From Bacillota bacterium (lineage in GTDB: Bacteria; Bacillota; Negativicutes; Sporomusales; Sporomusaceae), in contig JAGGAB010000022.1 in NCBI GenBank assembly GCA_017889705.1, positions 1-64,000 on the forward strand: a stretch of DNA of 64,000 nt. The letters run 5' to 3'. Within the stretch, counting starts at the first letter, position 1. Every line of letters starts with the position of its first letter. The notes under the pieces were generated by a model that had not been told where the DNA came from, did not search any database, and worked only from the letters and a program-made list of their open reading frames with translations. Made by a program: the position numbers and the translations under genes. Below, in pieces: positions 8,756-18,813 of the stretch.

Positions 8756-9496
8756 ATGAAAGGCTTAAAGAATAAGGTTGTGATTATTACCGGTGCTGCC
8801 AGTGGGATTGGTAAGGCCACGGCGCTGCGCTTTGCCGAGGAAGGCGCAAATATTGTTGTTGCCGATTTTGCTGATGGCACAGCTACTGTTAACGAAGTGC
8901 TTGATAAAGGCGTACAGGCAATTTATGTTAAGTTGAATGTAACTGATCCTGAAAGTGTGCAGGCAATGGTAGCGAAAACAATCGATACTTTCAGCAAAGT
9001 GGATGTGTTAATCAACAATGCAGGCATCACCAAGGATGCTATGATGAAGAAGCTGACCAAAGAGGCCTGGGACGATGTGGTTAATGTTAATTTAACTGGA
9101 GTGTTTAACTGTACAGCTGCTGTTCTTCCTCATATGCTGGAACAAAAATCCGGAGTCGTTCTGACAACTTCATCGGTGGTAGGTCTTTTTGGCAATCTTG
9201 GACAAACCAATTATGCTGCCACAAAATGGGGTGTTATCGGGATGACTAAATCCTGGGCAAAAGAAATGGCTAAGAACGGCCTTAGATTTAACTGTGTGGC
9301 ACCAGGCTTTATTGCAACCGAGATGGTCAAAAAGATTCCGGAGCAAGTGCTCAATGAAAAGATTTTGATCAAGGTTCCGGCTGGCCGTCTGGGTGAGCCT
9401 GAGGAAATTGCAGCTGCTTTTGCCTTCCTGGCATCTGATGACGCTAAATTTATTAACGGTACAGTGCTCAGCGTAGACGGTGCCTGCACATTGTAA
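8756..9496 (+). CDS. Short-chain dehydrogenase/reductase (FabG or 3-hydroxybutyrate dehydrogenase-like)
   Basis: NAD(P)-dependent classical SDR of 246 residues. The cofactor loop TGAASGIG is at 12-19, NNAG at 87-90, the catalytic serine near 139, and Y153/K157 in YAATK. The start is set by AGGGGG ahead of MKGLKNK; the longer open frame upstream includes the promoter. A sigma-54 promoter lies upstream and a strong terminator downstream, so it is a single-gene unit. Shared control with CoA-transferase, thiolase and a GntP permease suggests a role as 3-hydroxybutyrate dehydrogenase or acetoacetyl-CoA reductase rather than in fatty acid synthesis. That is inference; sequence alone does not separate these enzymes. 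Confidence 0.88.
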   Translation: MKGLKNKVVIITGAASGIGKATALRFAEEGANIVVADFADGTATVNEVLDKGVQAIYVKLNVTDPESVQAMVAKTIDTFSKVDVLINNAGITKDAMMKKLTKEAWDDVVNVNLTGVFNCTAAVLPHMLEQKSGVVLTTSSVVGLFGNLGQTNYAATKWGVIGMTKSWAKEMAKNGLRFNCVAPGFIATEMVKKIPEQVLNEKILIKVPAGRLGEPEEIAAAFAFLASDDAKFINGTVLSVDGACTL

Positions 9497-9519
9497 GTTG
9501 TAATTTTAAAAGACTAAAT

Positions 9520-9576
9520 ACAAACAAAAATGATAACAAGGAAAGTCATTTCCGCGTTATCATTTTTGTTTGTCAA
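9520..9576 (+). terminator. Terminator of the SDR gene
   Basis: Perfect 18-bp stem (9520-9537 with 9556-9573) containing a nested GGAAA-GTCA-TTTCC hairpin. The descending arm is T-rich (CATTTTTGTTTGT). Confidence 0.85.
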
Positions 9577-9627
9577 TTGACAATTAGCTGTATTGTTGCA
9601 TCCTCCCGTTCTCGCAATTTTTAACAG

Positions 9628-9656
9628 TGGACAGTAGAATCAGGACATTCTATAAT
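9628..9656 (+). promoter_or_regulatory. Sigma-A promoter of the sigma-54 activator gene
   Basis: TGGACA, a 17-bp spacer and TATAAT. The start is expected near 9663, giving a leader of about 180 nt. This lies in the 345-bp gap after the SDR gene, which otherwise holds a terminator and a leader hairpin. Confidence 0.7.
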
Positions 9657-9757
9657 GAGGTCAACAGGTAAAATATTACTTTTTAGATAATGGAGACTTA
9701 ATTTAGACGGTGTTTTAATGCCACCTGAATTGTAGTCGGAAGTATCCTAACGTTAGC

Positions 9758-9798
9758 CGCTCTTTACTTACCGCTTACAAGCGTAAGTATTAGAGTGG
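9758..9798 (+). other. Leader hairpin before the sigma-54 activator gene
   Basis: A long imperfect stem: CGCTCTTTACTTACCGCTT (9758-9776) pairs with most of 9779-9798. No T-run follows, so it is not a typical terminator. It may affect mRNA stability or translation. Confidence 0.45.
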
Positions 9799-9841
9799 GT
9801 TAGTCATCGGGTAAAAATTGCAGAAGGGTTGGTATGCAAAA

Positions 9842-11378
<1,537 letters not shown>

Positions 11379-11386
<8 letters not shown>

Positions 11387-11543
11387 GGATGATGCGGAAA
11401 AGCAAGCAATTTTGCAGGCCCTGTCGGCTGCTGGCGGTAATAAAAGCGAGGCTGCCAGGTTGCTGGGGATTCACCGGTCTGGCTTTTATCAGAAATTACA
11501 GAAATACAATTTACTGAAATATCAGGAAACCGGCGGCAAGTGA
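11379..11543 (+). pseudogene. Detached Fis-type helix-turn-helix of the sigma-54 activator
   Basis: The reading [20 protein letters not shown], then NKSEAARLLGIHRSGFYQKL, is the C-terminal DNA-binding domain expected for the protein encoded just upstream. It is in a different frame and overlaps the upstream stop codon by a few bases. The usual linker of some tens of residues between AAA+ and helix-turn-helix is nearly absent, so an out-of-frame deletion is likelier than a single-base slip. A short frame starting with the ATG at 11313 could express it, with no good ribosome site. If the break is real, the activator would lack direct DNA binding. Confidence 0.78.
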
Positions 11544-11606
11544 AGTAAGACTATATGAAAAATTGCCGTTTAAGAAAGATTATTTTCTGAACGGGAGGGT
11601 CTAATA

Positions 11607-14600
11607 ATGCATGATATGACTGTACTGACAAGCAAAATAACGGTTCCTACCCTGGGAGTTGATGTTGTGTTAAGGCCAAACCTGCAGGCACGACTGGGAA
11701 AGATACCGCAGCATGCGGTATCTACGCTGATAGCAGGTGCCGGTTATGGTAAAACCACGGCTTTGGTGCAATATTTAGTATCCCAGGATTTGCCTGTTTG
11801 TTGGTACAATCCCGGACCTGAAGATGATGATGTGTATAGTTTTTCTGTTTATCTGGCTGGCGCTTTGAATTTGCTGCTGCCTGGTTTGAAAGACTGGTAC
11901 TTTGGCAAAGCGCGTGCTGAGGAAAAATTTGATTGGAAGATCGCTTTTGCGTTACTAATGGGTGGTATTGAGCAGTTTGCGGGAACAGAAAGTAACGGCA
12001 TTTTGGTTATTGATGACTGGCAGTATGTGCAAGCCGATGCGGGTATTTGCCTGTTGTTTGACCGGTTTTTGGCTTGTTGCCCGCGCGCCTTGCATGTGGT
12101 GATTTTATCGCGGGAAGCAACCCGTTTGCCTGAGGTTGAGAGACTGCGGGCCCAAAAGAATGTACTTGACCTTACTTATAGTGAGTTAACTTTTGATTTA
12201 GATGATATAAAAAACTTGTTTTTTAAAGTAGGGAATCTGCCGATTAGCCCGCAACAGGCGCAGGAAATATTTACCTGTACCGAAGGGTGGAGTATTGCCA
12301 TAAAACTGCTTGCCAGTCAATGGCAGACGCGACCGGTCGCCACCCCTGAGATCGAGACCGATGATTTAGACGGGCTTTTTGAATATCTGGCACAGGATGT
12401 GTTAGGCCGGCAGACACCGGAACTGCAGAAGTTTCTGTTGAAATCAGCATTAGTAGAATCATTCAGTGTTAACTACTGCAAAGAGGTTTTCGGTGCAGAA
12501 CGTTCGGCCTGGCTGCTTAAAATAGCGCTGGATAAGGGATTGTTCATTTATCGTATTGGGCAAGGCGTTTTTCGATATCACACCCTATTCCGGGAATTTC
12601 TATGCCGTGAAGCCGAAGTAAGGCTGCCTGATCTGACTTCCCTGTATGCACAAATCGGTTATTATTTCTGGAAGCAGGAAAATGCTGAAAGAGCGCTCCA
12701 TTATTTGAGCTTAGGGGAACAATGGGAGATTGTGCAAAAAATAGTATGTGAGGTAGGGCGACGTTGGGTGAATAGTGGCCGTGACCGGTTGCTGGGAAGT
12801 GTTTTGGAGCAATTACCAGAGCAATACCGCCAGCATCCTGACATTTTCCTGGCATTAGGTGATGCTGCGCGCTTTTCCTGCAATTATGATCAGGCTATTG
12901 CCTGGTATCAACAAGCTGGTCAGCAGTTCCAAAACCAGCACAATATCAATGGCTGGAGTCAGGCCTGCCGGGGAATCGGAGAAACCTATCTTGATATCAT
13001 TCAGCCTGTTTACGCACAAAGTTACTTGAAGCAGGCCTATCGGGGGCTGCAAGCCGAACAGATTGAGGAAAAGACTACATTACTTGGGCTTATGTCAGAG
13101 AATATGATTAATCAAGGAGATTCGCGGCGGGCTGAACGGTATTATAGCCTGATGGTAGGAATGCGGCCTTGTATAGGCGAGGACCAGAATAATTTATATG
13201 TTCGTATTCTTTTGCGGACAGGACGCTTAACAGAGGTCATCGACATCCTGGAGAGAAGGTATGCTCAGGAACAGACAAGCTATCATGTTCCCCGGTCTTT
13301 TCGCGAAAGTCCGCTGGTTCTTTCGCTTTGCTATACATATATTGGCCAGGGAGAGCGGGCGTTACAGCTGGCGCAGGCAGGTATTGAATCAGTAGAAAGA
13401 TTAAGATCCCCCTTTGTTGCGGTAATCGGCTATGTCCGTTTTGGTCATGCGTTATTATTAGATTATCGGCATAATCGTGAACGTTGCCGGGAAACTTACA
13501 AAAAGGCATTGGAGCTGGCAGAGCATTTGGGTATTTTGCGTGGGCAGACCGAGGTTTGCCAGGGCAGAAGCCTGATGTATGCACTTGACGGCGAGTGGCT
13601 GGCTGCAAAGAAAATCGGACTTGAAGGAATCAAAATAACAGAAAAAGTGCATGATGAATGGTTTACGGCTGTTCTGTATCATACCTTGGGCATGGGCGGA
13701 GCCTTGTGCGGTTTTTTTGATGAAGCAAAACAATTCTTGATAAAAGCTATGCACTTATTTGAACGTTGTCGAGATACCTTCGGACAAACCGCTTGTTGCT
13801 GGTGGTTCACCTTTCTGGCATATCAACAGCAGGACAAAAGTGCATTTGGGCATTGGTACGGACGGCTACTTGCGAATTGCGGGTCATATGGTTACGAATT
13901 TATTCTGGAGCGGCCTTCGATGTTAGGGGATATTGCCGGATTTTCCTCAAAGAAGTTTCAGCAATGGGCAGAGGAATTGCGGTTGGCGGAGGAATGTATC
14001 GTTGCTGTAGCCGAAAACAGTCCACTTGTTATTCGCACCTTAGGCGGGCTTAAGGTCTGGCGGGAGGGCGAAGAAATCTCTCCGCAGGAGTGGCGACGGG
14101 CCGGTGCCAAACAATTATTGTGTTTATTGCTAACATTAAGAAAGTCAATGACGACAAAGGAAAAATTAATGCTGTATCTATGGCCGGATGCAGATGCGGA
14201 AGCGGCAACCCGTAGCTTTAAAGTAGTATTTAATCAGTTATGTAATGTCCTTGAACCTGAACGCCAGCTGCGGAAACCTTGCCGGTCTATAGCGCGCCAG
14301 GGAACTGCCTACCGGCTACTTGTAAGTGAATGCCAGTTGGATGTGGAGCGGTTTGAAAATTTGTTAGATGAGGGGCGCAGCTTGCAAGCAGTTAACCCTG
14401 GGCAGGCGCAGCAAATCTTGCAAAGTGCGCTGGAAATTTACCAAGGCGAATATTTGGAAGGCGAGACGCTTGATGAATTTTCACTGAAAGAACGCGAACG
14501 TTTGGAAACACTAGCTTTGCACGGGGCGGAATTGTTGGCTGCACTGTGTATTGAACAGGAAGATTGTGAAGAAGCGATTAACTGGACTGAATGGATTCTT

Positions 14601-14783
14601 CAACGAGATTCCTGTTGGGAGAAAGCGTACCAGCTGAGGATGATATGTTATGGAAAACTGGGAAACCGTGTGATGCTGGCTCGCGCATATAAACGTTGTC
14701 TGGCGGTACTGGAGGAGGAGATGGGGGTTGAGCCCTCGCCGTTGACCAATCAAATATACAGTCAATATGGAAATACAGGCTGA
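11607..14783 (+). CDS. STAND-ATPase / winged-helix / BTAD transcriptional activator
   Basis: Large MalT/SARP-like regulator of 1058 residues. An N-terminal STAND ATPase has Walker A GAGYGKTT at 44-51 and Walker B GILVIDDWQ near 130. A winged-helix part follows to about 350, then a TPR-like helical region (400-780). The C-terminus has an OmpR-type DNA-binding fold starting VIRTLGGLKVW (about 810-890) and a BTAD domain (about 900-1055, with YQGEYLEGE and LEEEMGVEPSPLT). GGGAGGG precedes the ATG. The family couples ligand binding and ATP-driven oligomerisation to activation. GTAACT repeats with 11-bp period upstream of the next operon and of the amidohydrolase gene are its likely sites. The inducer is unknown. 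Confidence 0.88.
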   Translation: MHDMTVLTSKITVPTLGVDVVLRPNLQARLGKIPQHAVSTLIAGAGYGKTTALVQYLVSQDLPVCWYNPGPEDDDVYSFSVYLAGALNLLLPGLKDWYFGKARAEEKFDWKIAFALLMGGIEQFAGTESNGILVIDDWQYVQADAGICLLFDRFLACCPRALHVVILSREATRLPEVERLRAQKNVLDLTYSELTFDLDDIKNLFFKVGNLPISPQQAQEIFTCTEGWSIAIKLLASQWQTRPVATPEIETDDLDGLFEYLAQDVLGRQTPELQKFLLKSALVESFSVNYCKEVFGAERSAWLLKIALDKGLFIYRIGQGVFRYHTLFREFLCREAEVRLPDLTSLYAQIGYYFWKQENAERALHYLSLGEQWEIVQKIVCEVGRRWVNSGRDRLLGSVLEQLPEQYRQHPDIFLALGDAARFSCNYDQAIAWYQQAGQQFQNQHNINGWSQACRGIGETYLDIIQPVYAQSYLKQAYRGLQAEQIEEKTTLLGLMSENMINQGDSRRAERYYSLMVGMRPCIGEDQNNLYVRILLRTGRLTEVIDILERRYAQEQTSYHVPRSFRESPLVLSLCYTYIGQGERALQLAQAGIESVERLRSPFVAVIGYVRFGHALLLDYRHNRERCRETYKKALELAEHLGILRGQTEVCQGRSLMYALDGEWLAAKKIGLEGIKITEKVHDEWFTAVLYHTLGMGGALCGFFDEAKQFLIKAMHLFERCRDTFGQTACCWWFTFLAYQQQDKSAFGHWYGRLLANCGSYGYEFILERPSMLGDIAGFSSKKFQQWAEELRLAEECIVAVAENSPLVIRTLGGLKVWREGEEISPQEWRRAGAKQLLCLLLTLRKSMTTKEKLMLYLWPDADAEAATRSFKVVFNQLCNVLEPERQLRKPCRSIARQGTAYRLLVSECQLDVERFENLLDEGRSLQAVNPGQAQQILQSALEIYQGEYLEGETLDEFSLKERERLETLALHGAELLAALCIEQEDCEEAINWTEWILQRDSCWEKAYQLRMICYGKLGNRVMLARAYKRCLAVLEEEMGVEPSPLTNQIYSQYGNTG

Positions 14784-14815
14784 GTTGTAAAAAAACAATT
14801 CAGCCTGTATTTTTT
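14772..14815 (+). terminator. Terminator of the BTAD regulator gene
   Basis: A 16-bp stem with one mismatch (AATACAGGCTGAGTTG against CAATTCAGCCTGTATT) followed by TTTTT. The stop codon of the regulator lies inside the left arm. The direct repeats of the next promoter begin immediately after the T-run. Confidence 0.85.
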
Positions 14816-14858
14816 GTAACTACATGGTAACTTACCGGTAACTGCTGCCGGATATACT
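14816..14858 (+). promoter_or_regulatory. SARP-type activator repeats and -10 of the hydrolase/MFS operon
   Basis: GTAACT occurs at 14816, 14827 and 14838, an exact 11-bp period, so all three copies face the same side of the helix. The last copy ends 9 bp before TATACT (14853-14858), a good -10. No recognisable -35 exists; the repeats occupy that place. SARP regulators bind such repeats about 8 bp upstream of the -10. The BTAD regulator encoded just upstream is the obvious candidate. Confidence 0.75.
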
Positions 14859-14893
14859 CTTTAATAGACGTTAATCTTAAGGAGGAATAATGG

Positions 14894-15673
14894 ATGGTTA
14901 CTACAACCAATGGAATCGAACTTTACTATGAAGAAGACGGTCAGGGGACAGCCATGATTTTTATTCATGGTTTGGGCGAAAATGCAAGTTCCTGGCGTCA
15001 CCAGCTGGCGCATTTCAGAAAAGATTATCGTGTTGTTGCGATGGATCTACGCGGACATGGGCAAAGCGGAACAAGTGATGAATGTATTACTATGGAGCTT
15101 TTTGCCCGCGATGTTTTGACGCTGCTGGATCACTTGAAAATTGAGAGCGCTCATTTCGTCGGACATTCTATGGGAGGATTAATCAGCCAGGAAATTGCGG
15201 CCCATCATCCTGAGCGCATGCTGTCTATGGTATTAAGCGACAGCGCCGGCTATTATCCGCCGCCGATGGGAACGACCGGGCTGGAAACCAGACTGAAAAA
15301 CATTGAGAAACTGACAATGGAGGAAATGGCTGAAGCTATAGCCAATGTTGCTTGCCGTCCCAATGTGCCGGAAGATGTGAAAGGTGAGATCAGAAACCTG
15401 TTTGCCGCTAATCGCAAAGAGCCTTACCGTCAGGCGACCATTGCCACACTGCAGGCAGATTACCGTGAATATCACAGCCAGATGTCACTGCCAACCTTAT
15501 TGATGGTTGGTGAGCTTGACCAAACAACACCATTGTCATATGCCGAGTTTTTAAACAAAGCAATACGTGGCTCAAAGGTCGTAATTATTCCTGACGCAGC
15601 CCATATGACTAAATTGGAAAATCCCAAAGACTATAATCGCTTATTAGCCGAATTCATTAAGGAGGTTAACTGA
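14894..15673 (+). CDS. Alpha/beta hydrolase
   Basis: Cytoplasmic alpha/beta-hydrolase-fold enzyme of 259 residues. The oxyanion-hole region HGLGENASSW begins at 25. The catalytic triad is readable: nucleophile S92 in GHSMGG, acid D209 in GELDQTTP and H237 in DAAHMTKLENP. The fold and size resemble enol-lactonases and C-C bond hydrolases, but the substrate cannot be named. GGAGGA stands 7 bp before the ATG at 14894. The stop is one base before the start of the MFS gene, so the two are translated together. Likely controlled by the BTAD regulator. Confidence 0.88.
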   Translation: MVTTTNGIELYYEEDGQGTAMIFIHGLGENASSWRHQLAHFRKDYRVVAMDLRGHGQSGTSDECITMELFARDVLTLLDHLKIESAHFVGHSMGGLISQEIAAHHPERMLSMVLSDSAGYYPPPMGTTGLETRLKNIEKLTMEEMAEAIANVACRPNVPEDVKGEIRNLFAANRKEPYRQATIATLQADYREYHSQMSLPTLLMVGELDQTTPLSYAEFLNKAIRGSKVVIIPDAAHMTKLENPKDYNRLLAEFIKEVN

Positions 15674-15674
15674 T

Positions 15675-16946
15675 ATGGCAGAACAAAAAAAGTTTTTTTA
15701 TGGCTGGTGGATCGTTCTGGTAGCCTTTCTGTCAGTTGCTGTTACTTATGGAACCAAAGGAGTTTTTGGTGTAGTGCAATTGCAGATGCTGGATGATTTA
15801 CACTGGACGCGGGCTTCGATTGCCGGTGCTATGTCGGCGAACATGCTTGTATATGCTATTGCAGCCCCGTTTGTTGGTAAATTTATGGATAAAGTTGGGA
15901 TTAAGTCAATACTGATTGCCGGGGCGCTGCTTACCGGCGTATCCTTTTTGCTTGTTACAACGGTAACCGAAACCTGGCAGTTTTATCTTTATTACGGCAT
16001 CCTGTTAGGCCTGGCGAATACTGGTATGGGAATGATTCCAGGACCGACAGCGGTTAACCGGTGGTTTGTGAAAAAACGGGGACGGGCTTTATCGATTGCG
16101 TTGGTTGCTTCTCCGGGGGGGATGGCGATATTTACGTTTCTGGCCAAAGATTTACTGAAAACAATTGGCTGGCAAGGTATGTTTATGGTTATGGGGATTA
16201 CCTCATTTGTGCTTGTTATTATTCCGGCTTACTTATTTATGCGTTCCTCACCGGAGGAGATGGGATTATTGCCTGACGGTGAAGAAAAACAAATTACTGT
16301 AGCGGTACAGCCCGGTGCAACAGGATTAGCCAGTGAACCGGAATGGAGTCTGACTAAATTATTTACTTCGCCCATGGCCTGGTGTATATTTTTTGCGTAC
16401 TTTGTAATGGCAGGAAATGGCTGGGCGCAGCAGGTGCATCAGGTGCCGCATTTGATTCAACTGGGGTTGAGTAAGGATGATGCGACAATTGCCTTAGGCA
16501 TGAACATGGTTTTAGCTGTATTGTCAATGCTAATCTGGCCTGCGATTTCCGATTTTATGAAACGAAGTACGGCTGTGGGATTATCGCTACTCATTCAGGC
16601 CGTAGGAACTGTATTGCTGATGAAAGCCAACAGTATGGTTATGACTTACGCATTTGTCTTTGTTATCGGAATTTCCCATTATGGCAGTTATGGACTTTTC
16701 TCAGCATTTGCGGCTGATACCTTTGGCAGAAAAAGCTTAGGAACAGTTAGCGGTGCGATGGCGATGCTGGGAGCAGCCGGCGCAGCTATCGGTATTTACG
16801 CCGGCGGTGCTATTTTTGATGCAACAGGTGCTTATCAGTTGCTCTGGCAAATCTCGGTAGTCTGTTTGGCTATCGCCATTGTTGCTGTATTTGCTCTGGG
16901 AAAAAGAAAAAATAGCCAAAGTGCGACGGTAAGCCTTTCGGCATGA
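15675..16946 (+). CDS. MFS transporter (OFA / monocarboxylate-type)
   Basis: Twelve-helix major facilitator of 423 residues starting KKFFYGWWIVLVAFLS, typical of the oxalate/formate antiporter and monocarboxylate group. The loop between helices 2 and 3 reads GKFMDKVGIKS. A longer hydrophilic loop (about 195-225) separates the two six-helix halves. It is coupled to the hydrolase gene with one base between them (GGAGGT just upstream), which suggests it moves the hydrolase substrate or product, probably a carboxylate. Confidence 0.88.
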   Translation: MAEQKKFFYGWWIVLVAFLSVAVTYGTKGVFGVVQLQMLDDLHWTRASIAGAMSANMLVYAIAAPFVGKFMDKVGIKSILIAGALLTGVSFLLVTTVTETWQFYLYYGILLGLANTGMGMIPGPTAVNRWFVKKRGRALSIALVASPGGMAIFTFLAKDLLKTIGWQGMFMVMGITSFVLVIIPAYLFMRSSPEEMGLLPDGEEKQITVAVQPGATGLASEPEWSLTKLFTSPMAWCIFFAYFVMAGNGWAQQVHQVPHLIQLGLSKDDATIALGMNMVLAVLSMLIWPAISDFMKRSTAVGLSLLIQAVGTVLLMKANSMVMTYAFVFVIGISHYGSYGLFSAFAADTFGRKSLGTVSGAMAMLGAAGAAIGIYAGGAIFDATGAYQLLWQISVVCLAIAIVAVFALGKRKNSQSATVSLSA

Positions 16947-17040
16947 CATCCGGTTTTACGATCAAAAGCGGAGCTGTAAATAGAATGGAGTGGGCATTCT
17001 TAGAAAGCAAACTAACTAAATATTTATAATAGATTGATTT

Positions 17041-17073
17041 GTAACTATTTTGTAACTGGAGGTTTTCTGTAAT
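17041..17073 (+). promoter_or_regulatory. SARP-type activator repeats and -10 of the amidohydrolase gene
   Basis: GTAACT at 17041 and 17052 repeats the 11-bp period seen upstream of the hydrolase gene. The second copy ends 10 bp before TGTAAT (17068-17073), a plausible -10. The leader to the amidohydrolase start is about 70 nt. Finding the same motif and spacing twice in one cluster supports a shared activator. Confidence 0.65.
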
Positions 17074-17148
17074 TGGTGGTCGGTCTTGAGGTTATCGCGT
17101 ACAGCATAACCTCAAAACGGTGCAACGTAATTAGGGAGGATCTAAAAC

Positions 17149-18375
17149 ATGTATAATCGGCTGAAAAGCATAATTGAAAATATAAAAATTATTGATGATC
17201 ATGGTCATCCGGGTTTTGCAAATTATTTTGCCGGATTGCCGGCAAACCAGAGAATACCCTTTGCTACTGATGAGTATAAAACTCCGGAGGAAAGCAGCGG
17301 CGGCTTTCCTTATCTGAGAGAACTACATTATGAGGCATATGATCGTCTGTATGGTTTTAAACGTGAAGCTATTCAAGACGTAGAGCAAAATAGTCAATTG
17401 GCAGCAAAATACAGTGAAAAAAGACAGGCCATTGCTGACTATATTGACGATATTATGGATCAGGCCGGTGTGGAAATATTGATGGCGAATATTGCTTTGC
17501 CCGACGAACTGAAAAATAAGCCTAACATTCGCTTTGTTCCGGCAGTAGATCCGCTGGTGTTTCCTTTTGACAATTCCTATTTAAAGAAAAGAGCACTAAG
17601 TAACTATTTTATTGGGTATTTTGAATATGTGTTGGCAGCGTGGAAAACGCAGTATCAGTATAACGAGGAAGGCTTTGACGGTTATTTGGGTTTTGTTGAT
17701 CGTATTTTAGCTGGTTTTATGGCAGATAATGTGGCTGCTTTCAAATTTGTTATGGCATATGCCCGGAGTACCTATTTTGCTTATGTTCCTATGGAAGAAG
17801 GCTCGCTATTGTACGAAGCCGCCAGGAAGGGGGATTTGCAGGCGTATACCAAATTGCAGGACTTGCTTGTTTGGTACATTCTGCGTAAAATAGTTGCTTA
17901 TGACCGGGCAGTGCAATTTCACTTTGCAATTACCGATAATTATGTGAATTATTTTGAGCCGCTCAATCTGGCCAATATTCTTGAAAATGAAGAACTGAAG
18001 AATGCCAAAATTGTCATCTTGCATGGCGGTTATCCTCGCTATTCAAGTGCCGAAATTCTTGCATTAGGGGGGCTGACGCCCAATAATGTGTGTATTGATA
18101 TTTCCGGTCGTATTATGTTTGCCAATCATCCGAAAATCATTGCTAAAATGCTGCGAGGCTGGCTGGAAAAACCGCTGCTTTGGGAGAAAATAATCTATGG
18201 CTCGGATGTTCTCTGGGGGGAACGTTATATTTATACTTGTGCCAAAACCGGCCGAGATGCCGTTTATTTTGCCTTAAGCGGAATGATTGATGACGATATT
18301 ATTGATGAAGAGATTGCGATTAGTATTGCATGGAAAATATTTCGGGAAAATGCCTTGCGGATATATAATCTGTAA
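17149..18375 (+). CDS. Amidohydrolase-family (amidohydrolase_2-like) metal enzyme
   Basis: TIM-barrel metal-dependent hydrolase or decarboxylase of 408 residues. The metal motif HxH is H18/H20 in IIDDHGHPG. A histidine follows in VILHGGYPRYSS (near 290) and the conserved aspartate in YGSDVLWGERY (near 350). GGAGG lies before the ATG. Members hydrolyse or decarboxylate varied carboxylates; the substrate is not evident. It stands alone between a GTAACT-repeat promoter and a strong terminator, so it probably belongs to the BTAD regulon with the hydrolase and MFS carrier. Confidence 0.8.
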   Translation: MYNRLKSIIENIKIIDDHGHPGFANYFAGLPANQRIPFATDEYKTPEESSGGFPYLRELHYEAYDRLYGFKREAIQDVEQNSQLAAKYSEKRQAIADYIDDIMDQAGVEILMANIALPDELKNKPNIRFVPAVDPLVFPFDNSYLKKRALSNYFIGYFEYVLAAWKTQYQYNEEGFDGYLGFVDRILAGFMADNVAAFKFVMAYARSTYFAYVPMEEGSLLYEAARKGDLQAYTKLQDLLVWYILRKIVAYDRAVQFHFAITDNYVNYFEPLNLANILENEELKNAKIVILHGGYPRYSSAEILALGGLTPNNVCIDISGRIMFANHPKIIAKMLRGWLEKPLLWEKIIYGSDVLWGERYIYTCAKTGRDAVYFALSGMIDDDIIDEEIAISIAWKIFRENALRIYNL

Positions 18376-18379
18376 AACA

Positions 18380-18425
18380 ACATATAAGAAAAGAGCTGCC
18401 GACAGGCAGCTCTTTTCTTATATGT
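18380..18425. terminator. Bidirectional terminator between amidohydrolase and glnK
   Basis: Perfect 21-bp inverted repeat around a GACA loop; the arms include AAAAGAGCTGCC and GGCAGCTCTTTT, with T-rich stretches on both strands. The glnK stop codon lies inside it. Confidence 0.9.
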
Positions 18426-18783
18426 TTTGGGGATCCATTATAGCAATATCACCTTCTTCGCCGGTGCGGATGCGCACGGCATTGGTAAGGGGATGTACGA
18501 ATATTTTGCCGTCACCTGTTTTGCCGGTCCGGCAAACTTTTTTGGCTGTTTCGATAACTAGTTCCACCGGAACCTCGCAGACTACAATTTCTACTTTAAC
18601 CTTAGGATGCAGATTAACCGTATATTCCTGGCCGCGATAGATTTCGGTGTGCCCCTTTGTCAGGCCGCAGCCATAAACCTGAGTGACTGTCATGCCGGTT
18701 ACTTTGATTTTGTTCATAGCGACTTTAAGTTCTTCTAATTTTTCGGGACGGGTAACAATATCGATTTTAGTGATTGGTCTCAT
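18418..18783 (-). CDS. glnK: Nitrogen regulatory protein P-II
   Basis: Trimeric PII signalling protein of 121 residues that reports ATP, ADP and 2-oxoglutarate levels and gates the ammonium channel. The T-loop (38-54) reads GCGLTKGHTEIYRGQEY with Y49 and Y54 kept. The C-terminal signature KTGDGKIFVHPL and RIRTGEEGD are intact. It lies 30 bp after amtB in the same operon, hence GlnK rather than GlnB. Confidence 0.95.
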   Translation of the reverse strand: MRPITKIDIVTRPEKLEELKVAMNKIKVTGMTVTQVYGCGLTKGHTEIYRGQEYTVNLHPKVKVEIVVCEVPVELVIETAKKVCRTGKTGDGKIFVHPLTNAVRIRTGEEGDIAIMDPQNI

Positions 18784-18813
18784 AATTTCCCTCCTCGTTA
18801 CACTGCCTGCAAG

